Assembly: GCA_025938055.1 (NCBI GenBank) | Contig: JAICQC010000211.1 | Span: 1-7,978, forward strand | DNA: 7,978 nucleotides | Source of the DNA: Anaerolineales bacterium | Lineage (GTDB): Bacteria > Chloroflexota > Anaerolineae > Anaerolineales > Villigracilaceae | Reading direction: 5' to 3' | Shown here: one piece after another, positions 1 through 5,689 of the stretch | How the letters are laid out: the number at the start of each line of letters is the position of its first letter | Numbering within the stretch: the first letter of the stretch is position 1 | The notes under the pieces: generated by a model | The model's database searches: none | What the model saw: the letters and a program-made list of their open reading frames with translations, nothing else | What the model was told of the DNA's origin: nothing | Made by a program: the position numbers and the translations under genes

Positions 1-455
1 CCGATGGTGTTGTTGCAATGCGCGCTGACGGGAATCTTCTTGGCGGCATACATCAGATCGAGATTAGACATCAACTTCGTCACACCTGCGATCATTTCGG
101 CGGTGAGTCCGCTCGAAACACGGCGGATCATTTCAGTGGTCGTCGTATCCGCCAGAATCCATTCGCGGAACTCCCCTACCGACCAATCTTTGATCTCATT
201 GTAAATAGTTTGATCTACTGCATCTATGATGACGCGGGTGATTTCATCCTGTTCATACGGCACAGCAGGGTTGTCATGCAGTACCCAGAGCGGTACTTCT
301 GCAAGAATGAGCTTTGCCGCAACGCGCTCGGCAGCCGTCTCTGCGCCCACGCCCGCGAGACGGTCACCCGATTTCTCCTCGTTGGCTTTTCCCAGCAGGA
401 GGCGGATATCAGGAAACTCGTAGGTTTTGCCGTGCAGTTTAGTACGGAGGAGCAT
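1..455 (-). CDS. eutB: Ethanolamine ammonia-lyase large subunit EutB, N-terminal part (cut by window edge)
   Basis: This is the catalytic large subunit of adenosylcobalamin-dependent ethanolamine ammonia-lyase, which converts ethanolamine to acetaldehyde and ammonia. Reading leftward from the ATG at 455-453, the frame stays open to the window edge and gives 151 codons, about one third of a normal EutB (about 450 residues). The translation follows the EutB N-terminus closely: LGKANEEKSGDRLAGVGAE at residues 21-39, ERVAAKLILAEVPL at 43-56, then LSN-type helices ending in a CNNTIG segment at 147-152. The catalytic and B12-contacting residues of the family lie further on, outside the window. The start is supported by an AGGA Shine-Dalgarno (462-465, read on the minus strand) six bases upstream. 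It is the third gene of the operon, 136 bp after eutA. eutC would be expected next, beyond the left edge. Identity is secure; completeness cannot be judged. Confidence 0.95.
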   Translation of the reverse strand, partial: MLLRTKLHGKTYEFPDIRLLLGKANEEKSGDRLAGVGAETAAERVAAKLILAEVPLWVLHDNPAVPYEQDEITRVIIDAVDQTIYNEIKDWSVGEFREWILADTTTTEMIRRVSSGLTAEMIAGVTKLMSNLDLMYAAKKIPVSAHCNNTI

Positions 456-467
456 GTTGATTCCTAG

Positions 468-587
468 TTAACCACGAGGGAGCGCAAAGGAAAGACGAAA
501 AGATGAAAGAGGTCGCGAGTCCATCGAAGATTTCTCAATCATGTCATTTTGAACCACGGAGCTACGTGAGAAAAAGTCTCTGTGGTT
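468..587. repeat. Degenerate AACCAC(G/A)-type repeat copies with a hairpin in the eutA-eutB gap
   Basis: The 136-bp gap between eutA and eutB holds three related decamers: AACCACGAGG at 470-479, AACCACGGAG at 552-561, and AACCACAGAG on the minus strand at 587-578. The last two form a 10-bp stem with one G-T pair and a 16-base loop. In RNA from the eut operon this would be a hairpin between the two cistrons, but no T-tract follows, so it is not a convincing terminator. From memory, similar AACCAC(A/G)-rich purine-biased sequences recur between genes in several bacterial phyla. That makes a worn dispersed repeat the most likely reading, with a processing or stability hairpin as the alternative. 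No small coding region was found in this gap. Confidence 0.35.
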
Positions 588-591
588 AGCT

Positions 592-2037
592 TCAATGATA
601 AAAGATCAACGTTTTCACGCTTAGCGGTACAACCCGCCCATCCATAAGCGGGGTGCCGATGTCAATGTAATCGCCTTCCGATAAACCAACCTGGTCGATC
701 ACAAGTAATGCCCGTGCAGGAACAAGTCCCTTTACCGTCTGACCCAGTGCCTGGGCATAATCACGTTCGATGATGACAATCAAGGGTCGGTCAGCAGGCA
801 TCGTATTTGAAAAATCCTTCAATCCATTCGCCAGTTGCGTGAGCGATTCGTAATCCAAGGCGCGATCCAGTTCCAGCGCCACAGCAAACGGGTCAGTTGT
901 GAGATCTACATCCCAGCGAGTGACGGCTTCGGAAATGCTTCCTGCCACCAAAACATGTTCCAATGACGCAGGCAGCACTGGTCGGACGACAGGAACGTTC
1001 TTGACCGGAAGGATCTCGCGCTCTGCCCAGATCGTCGAGCCTGAAAGCGTGACCGTCTGTGTGCTGGCTCCCAGCACGGTGGCGCGGACAGTCTCTGCAG
1101 GCGGCACCACTTGATAGGAGTTCAACCCTATGTGGTTGCGTAACGACTCTGCGAGCAGCGGACCCACATCACCATGGATAGTCACATCGCTCACGGAAGT
1201 TATCGGGATCGGGTTGTAATAGTAATGCCCGATGCCGCCCGAGAACATCAAGACCGAGCCTTTTCCAGAAACACCAACCGGCGGCGTAAGGTAAAGCTTC
1301 TGTGCCAACGGCGAAGATATGCCCTCGATCAGTTCCACGGTTAAGTCCGCCATGCGGTCTGTGAAGCGGCGCAGATTCTCAAGTGACGGCGAATCTCCAC
1401 GCGAAGCGTCCAGTTTCAGTCCAATATCATCAAGAATGTGCTTTGCAGGGTCCGCGATATGCCTCACACGACCACTTGCATTCTCAATCTCCAAAATCCG
1501 CCCGCCGTAATTCATTGCCGCCGCGCCGACCAGGTTTCCACTCTGAAAGATGGCACTGTTCGCGCTGCCGCCTCCGATATCCACGTTCGTAACCGTCGCG
1601 AAATTGGTTTGAGAATATTGGGCAGCGCCTGCGCCCTTCCCGGCGATGAGGCTTTCCACGTTCGGTCCTGCCACACTGACAACGAACTCGCCAGCCAAAC
1701 CGGAAAGCGCCCTAAGGATATCATCCGCGTTCCTTTTCTTGGCAGTCTCCCCTGTGATGATGACCGCGCCGGTCTCCACCTGGCTTGGGTCCACACCGGC
1801 GTTCACATACTCGCTGCGCACAATTTGCTTCAACTTATCCGCATCAATGGTTTCGGCATCGATCAATGGTGTAAAGATGATCGGGCTCTGATAAACCACC
1901 TTGCGGTCTGTAATGTTGATGCGCGGGATCTGCCCTGCACGCGAGACATCCTGCAGGTTGATGCGCGAAAAAATAACCTGGGTAGTCGTGGTGCCAACAT
2001 CCACGCCAACTGAGAGCAGCGCTCGTGAGTCAGCCAT
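592..2037 (-). CDS. eutA: Ethanolamine ammonia-lyase reactivating factor EutA
   Basis: EutA is the ATP-dependent chaperone that frees ethanolamine ammonia-lyase from inactivated cobalamin so that intact adenosylcobalamin can bind. The 481-residue product is close to the family length (about 470). It has the actin/Hsp70-type ATPase layout: phosphate-1 loop GVDVGTTTTQ at residues 11-20, phosphate-2 motif VDIGGGSANSAIF at 152-164, and an adenosine-site motif FSGGIG at 265-270. The middle region VGAAAMNYGGRILEIE (170-185) and the C-terminal block GDYIDIGTPLMDGRVVPLSV (455-474) are typical of EutA. It lies between eutN and eutB, matching its job of keeping the lyase active. The ATG at 2037 is the only reasonable in-frame start, but it has no clear Shine-Dalgarno: the bases just before it are a run of T next to a hairpin (see 2038-2085). 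Translation may therefore be weak or conditional. Confidence 0.95.
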   Translation of the reverse strand: MADSRALLSVGVDVGTTTTQVIFSRINLQDVSRAGQIPRINITDRKVVYQSPIIFTPLIDAETIDADKLKQIVRSEYVNAGVDPSQVETGAVIITGETAKKRNADDILRALSGLAGEFVVSVAGPNVESLIAGKGAGAAQYSQTNFATVTNVDIGGGSANSAIFQSGNLVGAAAMNYGGRILEIENASGRVRHIADPAKHILDDIGLKLDASRGDSPSLENLRRFTDRMADLTVELIEGISSPLAQKLYLTPPVGVSGKGSVLMFSGGIGHYYYNPIPITSVSDVTIHGDVGPLLAESLRNHIGLNSYQVVPPAETVRATVLGASTQTVTLSGSTIWAEREILPVKNVPVVRPVLPASLEHVLVAGSISEAVTRWDVDLTTDPFAVALELDRALDYESLTQLANGLKDFSNTMPADRPLIVIIERDYAQALGQTVKGLVPARALLVIDQVGLSEGDYIDIGTPLMDGRVVPLSVKTLIFYH

Positions 2038-2085
2038 AAAAAATAATTCATGTAGGGAATGGCAGCCGCCGTCGCCTACATGAAT
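2038..2085 (-). terminator. Intrinsic terminator/attenuator-like hairpin between eutN and eutA
   Basis: A perfect 11-bp inverted repeat, ATTCATGTAGG at 2046-2056 and CCTACATGAAT at 2075-2085, encloses an 18-base loop that can itself form a small GGC/GCC stem (2061-2063 with 2068-2070). Read on the minus strand, the stem is followed at once by TA and six T residues (2045-2038), the layout of a rho-independent terminator. The structure begins three bases after the eutN stop codon, and its T-tract touches the eutA ATG. On the plus strand no T-tract follows, so the orientation matches the eut operon. It would lower or condition eutA-eutB expression relative to eutN. The stem is only moderately GC-rich, so efficiency is uncertain. 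Confidence 0.6.
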
Positions 2086-2088
2086 ACA

Positions 2089-2379
2089 TTATCCCTTCCG
2101 ATACGTCACCGTCCCGCCCATTTCGAGCGAGTCGATCACACCGACGATCACCGCATCCACGGGAGCATCGGTTGTCTGCTGAGTATAACGTGCTGAGGAG
2201 CCATCCGTAACCAGGACAAGTTCGCCCGCTCCCGCGCCGACGGTATCTACCGCCACATAAGGTTCCCCTCTTTCGTTCCCTGTCGTATCTGCATCGCGCA
2301 AGATTAACAGTTTCCGTCCGCTGATGGCTTGGTCCTTGATTGTAGAAATGGTGGAACCGATAACGCGGGCTATTTTCAT
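2089..2379 (-). CDS. eutN: EutN/CcmL-type bacterial microcompartment vertex protein
   Basis: This 96-residue protein belongs to the EutN/CcmL/CsoS4 family, whose pentamers cap the vertices of bacterial microcompartment shells. It has the family landmarks in order: an N-terminal strand MKIARVIGSTISTIKD (1-16), GRKLLIL (21-27), VAVDTVGAGAGELVLV (42-57) with the typical GAG-GE turn, a DGSSAR segment (59-64), and PVDAVIVGVID (73-83) before a short tail. The length is normal. It is the first gene of the eut operon, 51 bp before eutA. The ATG at 2379 has a GGAGAG Shine-Dalgarno five bases upstream, which lies in a small CTCTC/GAGAG hairpin. In known eut systems the lyase sits inside such a shell. 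No hexameric shell protein is visible in this window, so a complete compartment cannot be claimed. Confidence 0.92.
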   Translation of the reverse strand: MKIARVIGSTISTIKDQAISGRKLLILRDADTTGNERGEPYVAVDTVGAGAGELVLVTDGSSARYTQQTTDAPVDAVIVGVIDSLEMGGTVTYRKG

Positions 2380-2382
2380 AGT

Positions 2383-2397
2383 CTCTCCAGTGAGAGG
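2383..2397 (-). promoter_or_regulatory. Small hairpin covering the eutN Shine-Dalgarno
   Basis: On the minus strand the leader before eutN contains CTCTC, a four-base ACTG loop, and GAGAG. The GAGAG half is part of the eutN ribosome binding site. A 5-bp stem is weak alone, but it would partly hide the site in the mRNA and could tune eutN translation. It may simply be chance, given the purine-rich nature of Shine-Dalgarno sites. Confidence 0.3.
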
Positions 2398-2412
2398 AGT
2401 TGGTCTGGTTGT

Positions 2413-2418
2413 ATTATA
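2413..2418 (-). promoter_or_regulatory. Candidate promoter -10 box for the eut operon
   Basis: A perfect TATAAT is read on the minus strand at 2418-2413 within an AT-rich stretch (2411-2426). It lies about 34 bases upstream of the eutN ATG, giving a short leader of roughly 27 bases. No good -35 hexamer stands at 16-18 bases, where the sequence resembles AATTCC. An activator-dependent promoter, or a nonstandard one, is possible. Confidence 0.45.
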
Positions 2419-2493
2419 TATTAAAACAACAGGCAGGAATTATGGCTTCCGGGGCTGATAAAAGGATAAACCTGTGCGAATTTTTCAAGAAAA

Positions 2494-2561
2494 CTGCCCG
2501 TGTCTCCTATGAATAACCAGTGTTTGATTTGGAAAGCAGCAATGAGGAGGTGTGCGGGCAG
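2494..2561. repeat. Spaced inverted repeat in the divergent intergenic region
   Basis: CTGCCCG at 2494-2500 is repeated in inverted form as CGGGCAG at 2555-2561. A shorter CTCC/GGAG pair lies just inside. The 54-base separation makes an RNA hairpin less likely than two half-sites for a DNA-binding regulator placed between the divergent eut and ABC-importer promoters. Seven matching bases over this distance can occur by chance, so the call is tentative. Nothing else recognisable was seen in 2419-2595. Confidence 0.25.
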
Positions 2562-2595
2562 CGAGCGCGACAACGTTTATCGGAATTGTGTCAAT

Positions 2596-2611
2596 CCAGT
2601 TATAATACTGG
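2596..2611 (+). promoter_or_regulatory. Candidate ABC-operon promoter -10 box inside an operator-like inverted repeat
   Basis: A perfect TATAAT at 2601-2606 faces the importer operon and is flanked exactly by inverted arms CCAGT (2596-2600) and ACTGG (2607-2611). This symmetric placement over the -10 element is what a repressor operator would look like. The -35 region at the usual distance (around 2577-2583) is poor. Transcription would begin near 2612-2613, about 48 bases before the start codon. Confidence 0.45.
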
Positions 2612-2618
2612 AAGAGGA

Positions 2619-2633
2619 GAGCGCGTGGCGCTC
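2619..2633 (+). promoter_or_regulatory. Hairpin near the 5' end of the importer mRNA leader
   Basis: GAGCGC and GCGCTC form a perfect 6-bp GC-rich stem with a GTG triloop. It sits just after the predicted transcription start and 12 bases before the Shine-Dalgarno AAAGGAG (2645-2651). It could protect the 5' end of the transcript or act as a protein site. No known riboswitch shape was recognised in this short leader. Confidence 0.35.
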
Positions 2634-2659
2634 GTAACCAATCCAAAGGAGAGAAGAGA

Positions 2660-3904
2660 ATGAAGACCAGAAAGCTGATGTTCAATCTATTGTCGTTGCT
2701 TCTGTTTGCTTCACTGTTGGCAGCCTGTGGAGGCGGGGCAACAGAACCACCGGCGGCTACTGATATGCCGGCGACAGAAATGCCCGCCACTGAGATGCCA
2801 GCGACCGAGATGCCTGCCACCGAGGCCCCGGGAGCGACGGAAGCACCCGTGGCAACCGAAGCACCGGCTGAGGGCGCAGTCAATATGGATGAGCTGATCG
2901 CCGCGGCTCAAGCCGAAGGCACGCTCACCACGATTGCTTTGCCGCATGACTGGTGTAATTATGGAGCGGTGATCCAGGGTTTCAAAGACAAGTACGGTCT
3001 TGAGGTCAATGAGCTCGATCCTGGAGCCGGCTCGGGTGAAGAGTTGGAGGCGATTCGAGCCAACCAGAATAACCCCGGCCCGCAAGCCCCGGACGTGATC
3101 GATGTTGGTCTCGCCTTCGGGCCCACTGCCAAGGAAGAGGGCCTCATCCAGCCTTACAAGGTGGCTACCTGGGACGAGATCCCTGAAGGTGCAAAGGACC
3201 CTGAGGGCTACTGGTATGGTGACTACTATGGGGTGCTGTCGTTCGAAGTGAACACCGCGGAAGTGGCCAATCCTCCCGCCGAATACGCCGACCTGCTAGA
3301 GCCTGAATATAATGGTCAGGTGGCGCTGTCTGGTGACCCGCTGACCTCCAACGCCGCGATCCTGTCCGTATGGGCGGCTGGTCTGGCGACGGGTGCCACG
3401 GGTGAGGAAGCTGCCCAGGCTGGGCTCGAGTTCTTCAAGCAACTCAACGAGGCTGGCAATTTTGTTCCGATTGACGGCGACTCCCGCACAGTCGGTATCG
3501 GTGAGACGCCCATCCTGATCGACTGGTCATATAACTCGATCGCCAACGATGTATCGCTTGCCGGAAATCCCGACCTGGAGACGGTCGTGCCTGCCGGAGG
3601 CCGCCTGGCTGGTGTCTACGTCCAGGCGATCAGCGCCTACGCGCCGCATCCCAACGCCGCCAAGCTTTGGATGGAATACCTGTACTCGGATGAAGGCCAG
3701 CTGGGTTGGGCATCGGGCTTCTGCCACCCGATCCGGTTTGAGGCGATGTCAGCCGCCGGAACCATCCCGGAAGATGTTTTATCGCAGCTGCCCAGCACAG
3801 AGGGCGCCTACTTCCCCACAATTGAAGAGATCGAAGCCGCCCGGACAGTCATCACCGAGGGTTGGCCTGAGGTCGTAGGTGTGACCGTCGCTCCTTCGCC
3901 CTGA
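2660..3904 (+). CDS. ABC transporter substrate-binding lipoprotein (polyamine/iron/phosphonate-type family)
   Basis: This is the extracytoplasmic solute-binding component of the importer encoded by this operon. Residues 1-23 form a lipoprotein signal peptide: a basic MKTRK start, a Leu-rich core, and the lipobox LAAC with lipidated Cys23. A flexible Pro-Thr-Ala-Glu linker of near-identical ATEMP-type pentapeptides (about 27-70) follows, and then the binding domain (about 75-408). The domain resembles the extracellular solute-binding families that include PotD-, FbpA- and PhnS-like proteins; its aromatic-rich segment YWYGDYYGVLSFEVNT (184-199) is typical of that group. Two Cys residues, in DWCNYG (C99) and GFCHPI (C355), are the only ones in the mature domain and might pair. 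The start is well set by AAAGGAG eight bases upstream. The permease gene follows after five bases. The substrate is unknown; the nearby eut and methyltransferase genes make a small amine plausible. Confidence 0.92.
   Translation: MKTRKLMFNLLSLLLFASLLAACGGGATEPPAATDMPATEMPATEMPATEMPATEAPGATEAPVATEAPAEGAVNMDELIAAAQAEGTLTTIALPHDWCNYGAVIQGFKDKYGLEVNELDPGAGSGEELEAIRANQNNPGPQAPDVIDVGLAFGPTAKEEGLIQPYKVATWDEIPEGAKDPEGYWYGDYYGVLSFEVNTAEVANPPAEYADLLEPEYNGQVALSGDPLTSNAAILSVWAAGLATGATGEEAAQAGLEFFKQLNEAGNFVPIDGDSRTVGIGETPILIDWSYNSIANDVSLAGNPDLETVVPAGGRLAGVYVQAISAYAPHPNAAKLWMEYLYSDEGQLGWASGFCHPIRFEAMSAAGTIPEDVLSQLPSTEGAYFPTIEEIEAARTVITEGWPEVVGVTVAPSP
2738..2872 (+). repeat. In-frame 15-bp tandem repeats encoding the ATEMP-type linker
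   Basis: The linker of the substrate-binding lipoprotein is made of five-codon units that read ATDMP, ATEMP, ATEMP, ATEMP, then ATEAP variants. The codons for the same amino acids vary at the third base between units (for example GCG ACA GAA against GCC ACT GAG). The array is therefore not a fresh duplication and has been kept for its protein sequence. Such linkers tether binding domains to the membrane or through a cell envelope layer. Confidence 0.75.
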
Positions 3905-3909
3905 TCTCA

Positions 3910-4821
3910 ATGAAATCCTCCATCAACACCAACCCACAATATGCTAATTCGACCGTGAGGGGCGTCAAACGCCCCTCACGGTTCCGCGTCGGACAGTGGT
4001 TGGCGGTCCTTCCTTTCTTTGTGTTCTCTGCCTTGTTCCTGATCGGACCGACAGTGCTTCTTGGCTACCGCAGTCTGGAAGGACCTGACGGAGGACTAAC
4101 ATTTGAAAATTACCGCCAGCTAGTGACGGATACGGTGGTCAATGCTTACGCCATGTCAATCAGGATCAGTCTCACGAGCGCCTTCTTCGGAGGGCTGATC
4201 GGCTTTCTGATCGCGTGGGCAATTTCCATGGGCGGACTTCCGCGTCCGTTGCGTTCGATCACCAGCACCTTCTCAGGCGTTGCATCGAACTTTGCAGGTG
4301 TGCCCCTCGCAGCCGCCTACATCTTTACCCTGGGCCGCGTGGGGGTCATCACAGCACTGTTCGAGCTCATCGGGATCGACCTGTATAGGAGTGGGTTTAG
4401 CCTGTACTCTTTCCTGGGCCTGACGTTGGTCTATATGTACTTCCAAATCCCGTTGATGGTGCTGGTCATTCTGCCTGCGCTCGACGGGCTCAAACGTGAG
4501 TGGCGGGAGGCGGCCGAGAATCTGGGTGCGACCTCCGTTCAATACTGGCAGCACATAGCGCTTCCGGTGTTGATTCCTTCGATTCTGGGCACGATGATCC
4601 TGCTCTTCGGCAATGCCTTTGGCGCGCACGCCACCGCCTACGCCCTGACAGGCGGACTCTTCAACCTGGCTACCCTGCTCATCGGCCAGCAAATCTCGGG
4701 TGACGTTCTGCACAACCCCGGCCTCGGTTATGCGGTAGCCATGGGCATGGTGCTTATTATGGGCTTCTCTATCTTGATCTACTCGATCCTCCAGCGTCGT
4801 TCGGAAAGGTGGCTGAGATGA
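3910..4821 (+). CDS. ABC transporter permease (PotB/FbpB-like), first of pair
   Basis: This is an integral membrane subunit of the binding-protein-dependent importer. It is 303 residues long, with a cytoplasmic N-terminal tail (1-28) and about six hydrophobic segments (near 29-51, 84-107, 121-142, 164-190, 219-240 and 270-294). The EAA loop that docks onto the ATPase is clear: EAAENLGATS at 200-209, with the conserved Gly at 206 and ALP at 217-219. The sequence fits the BPD_transp_1 fold and PotB-type length. The gene starts five bases after the stop of the binding-protein gene without an evident Shine-Dalgarno, so translation is probably coupled to the upstream gene. A perfect 13-bp hairpin lies inside codons 15-25, which is unusual. 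Its stop codon overlaps the start of the next permease gene. Confidence 0.93.
   Translation: MKSSINTNPQYANSTVRGVKRPSRFRVGQWLAVLPFFVFSALFLIGPTVLLGYRSLEGPDGGLTFENYRQLVTDTVVNAYAMSIRISLTSAFFGGLIGFLIAWAISMGGLPRPLRSITSTFSGVASNFAGVPLAAAYIFTLGRVGVITALFELIGIDLYRSGFSLYSFLGLTLVYMYFQIPLMVLVILPALDGLKREWREAAENLGATSVQYWQHIALPVLIPSILGTMILLFGNAFGAHATAYALTGGLFNLATLLIGQQISGDVLHNPGLGYAVAMGMVLIMGFSILIYSILQRRSERWLR
3952..3982 (+). promoter_or_regulatory. Perfect 13-bp hairpin in the early coding region of the first permease
   Basis: ACCGTGAGGGGCG at 3952-3964 and CGCCCCTCACGGT at 3970-3982 pair without a mismatch around a five-base TCAAA loop. This is the strongest secondary-structure element in the importer operon. 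It begins 48 bases after the stop codon of the binding-protein gene. No T-tract follows, so it is not a standard terminator. In other importer operons, hairpins just after the binding-protein gene protect its upstream mRNA from decay and set its excess over the permeases. The same role is inferred here. It encodes residues 15-25 of the permease tail. Confidence 0.6.
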
Positions 4822-5669
4822 CAATCTCCACAGCTCCTGCCCCGCTGACGGCTAAGACCTCCACGGCCGCCAAGACCCAGGGAAGCAAGAACCGATTTTG
4901 GTCCTGGGTGATCTATCTCGTAGGTGCTCTCTACTTCCTGGTGCCACTCGCCGCCACCTTTTACTGGTCATTGCGGGCAGAGAAAGGCACGCTGGGCTTC
5001 GAAGCCTACAGGAGGCTGTTCGCCGACGCCAACTTCCTGCCATCTTTTAGCGAATCGATGGTCAACGCCGTGGCAGCGATCGTGATCAGTCTGCTAATCA
5101 TCGTTCCTACCGCGTACTGGGTCACGCTGCGGCTGCCAAAACTGCGGCCGGTCGTCGAATTCATCACTCTGCTCCCGTTCGTGATCCCGGCGGTCGTGCT
5201 TGCCCTGGCATTAATCCGTCTCTACAGCCGGCCGCCACTGCTGTTGACCGCCACCTACGAAAGCTCGCGGATACTCCTGGTTTGCGTGTATGCCGCCATA
5301 TCGTTCCCGTATATGTTCAGGGCTGTGGACAACGGACTGCGAGCAATGGACGTCCGTGCGCTGACCGAGGCAGCCCAGAGCCTGGGAGCGGGATGGCCCA
5401 CCATCCTCTTCCGAGTCATCTTCCCGAACCTGCGAGTGGCTCTGCTCTCGGGCGCCCTACTAACCTTCGCCATCGTCATCGGTGAGCTGACCATTGCGCT
5501 CTTTATGGCGCAACGCACCCTCGGACCCTATATGGCAAACCTTACCCGCAGCAAAGTCTATGAGCCATCCGCGATGGCGATTGTGTCCTTCGCGATCACC
5601 TGGGCCGCGATGGGTATCATCCAGCTGATCGGGCGAGGTCAACAGGGACAAATTGCGGGCGGTCACTAA
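4818..5669 (+). CDS. ABC transporter permease (PotC/FbpB-like), second of pair
   Basis: This is the second membrane subunit of the importer; with its partner it forms the translocation channel. I place the start at the ATG at 4818, which gives 283 residues. It overlaps the preceding stop in an ATGA, and an AAGG at 4806-4809 sits eight bases upstream. A GTG at 4809 in the same frame would add three residues and is less likely. About six hydrophobic segments are visible (near residues 30-50, 82-103, 113-135, 153-169, 206-228 and 252-272). The EAA loop reads EAAQSLGAGW at 184-193 with the conserved Gly at 190, followed by FPNLR. The N-terminal tail is rich in Thr, Ala and Lys. The ATPase gene follows after 20 bases. 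Family membership is certain, substrate is not. Confidence 0.93.
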   Translation: MTISTAPAPLTAKTSTAAKTQGSKNRFWSWVIYLVGALYFLVPLAATFYWSLRAEKGTLGFEAYRRLFADANFLPSFSESMVNAVAAIVISLLIIVPTAYWVTLRLPKLRPVVEFITLLPFVIPAVVLALALIRLYSRPPLLLTATYESSRILLVCVYAAISFPYMFRAVDNGLRAMDVRALTEAAQSLGAGWPTILFRVIFPNLRVALLSGALLTFAIVIGELTIALFMAQRTLGPYMANLTRSKVYEPSAMAIVSFAITWAAMGIIQLIGRGQQGQIAGGH

Positions 5670-5689
5670 TCTATAAAGCGAGCAACGTC

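Noticed and set aside
18..467. Plus-strand open frame of 149 codons at the left edge
   Set aside because: It is the antisense shadow of eutB, whose minus-strand translation matches the family over its whole visible length.
1438..2013. Long plus-strand open frame of 191 codons opposite eutA
   Set aside because: It lies wholly inside eutA on the other strand, shows no recognisable domain, and has a composition expected from the antisense of a conserved gene.
2612..2659. Riboswitch (for example cobalamin-sensing) in the importer leader
   Set aside because: The predicted leader is only about 48 bases, with one small hairpin, far too short for a cobalamin riboswitch. No B12-box-like conserved segment was seen upstream of eutN either.
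2738..2872. Short direct repeats considered as a CRISPR-like or minisatellite array
   Set aside because: The units are 15 bp, in frame, without spacers, and differ mainly at third codon positions, so they are a protein linker repeat.
2485..2883. Minus-strand open frame with GISVA repeats
   Set aside because: The repeats are the antisense image of the ATEMP linker in the lipoprotein gene, and the frame crosses the divergent promoter region.
4809..4817. GTG start for the second permease
   Set aside because: The ATG nine bases later gives the classic ATGA stop-start overlap and a better distance from AAGG.
4273..4824. Minus-strand open frame of 183 codons opposite the first permease
   Set aside because: The product is rich in Gln, His and Arg, as expected from antisense of membrane-segment codons. 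It has no Shine-Dalgarno logic and no family resemblance.
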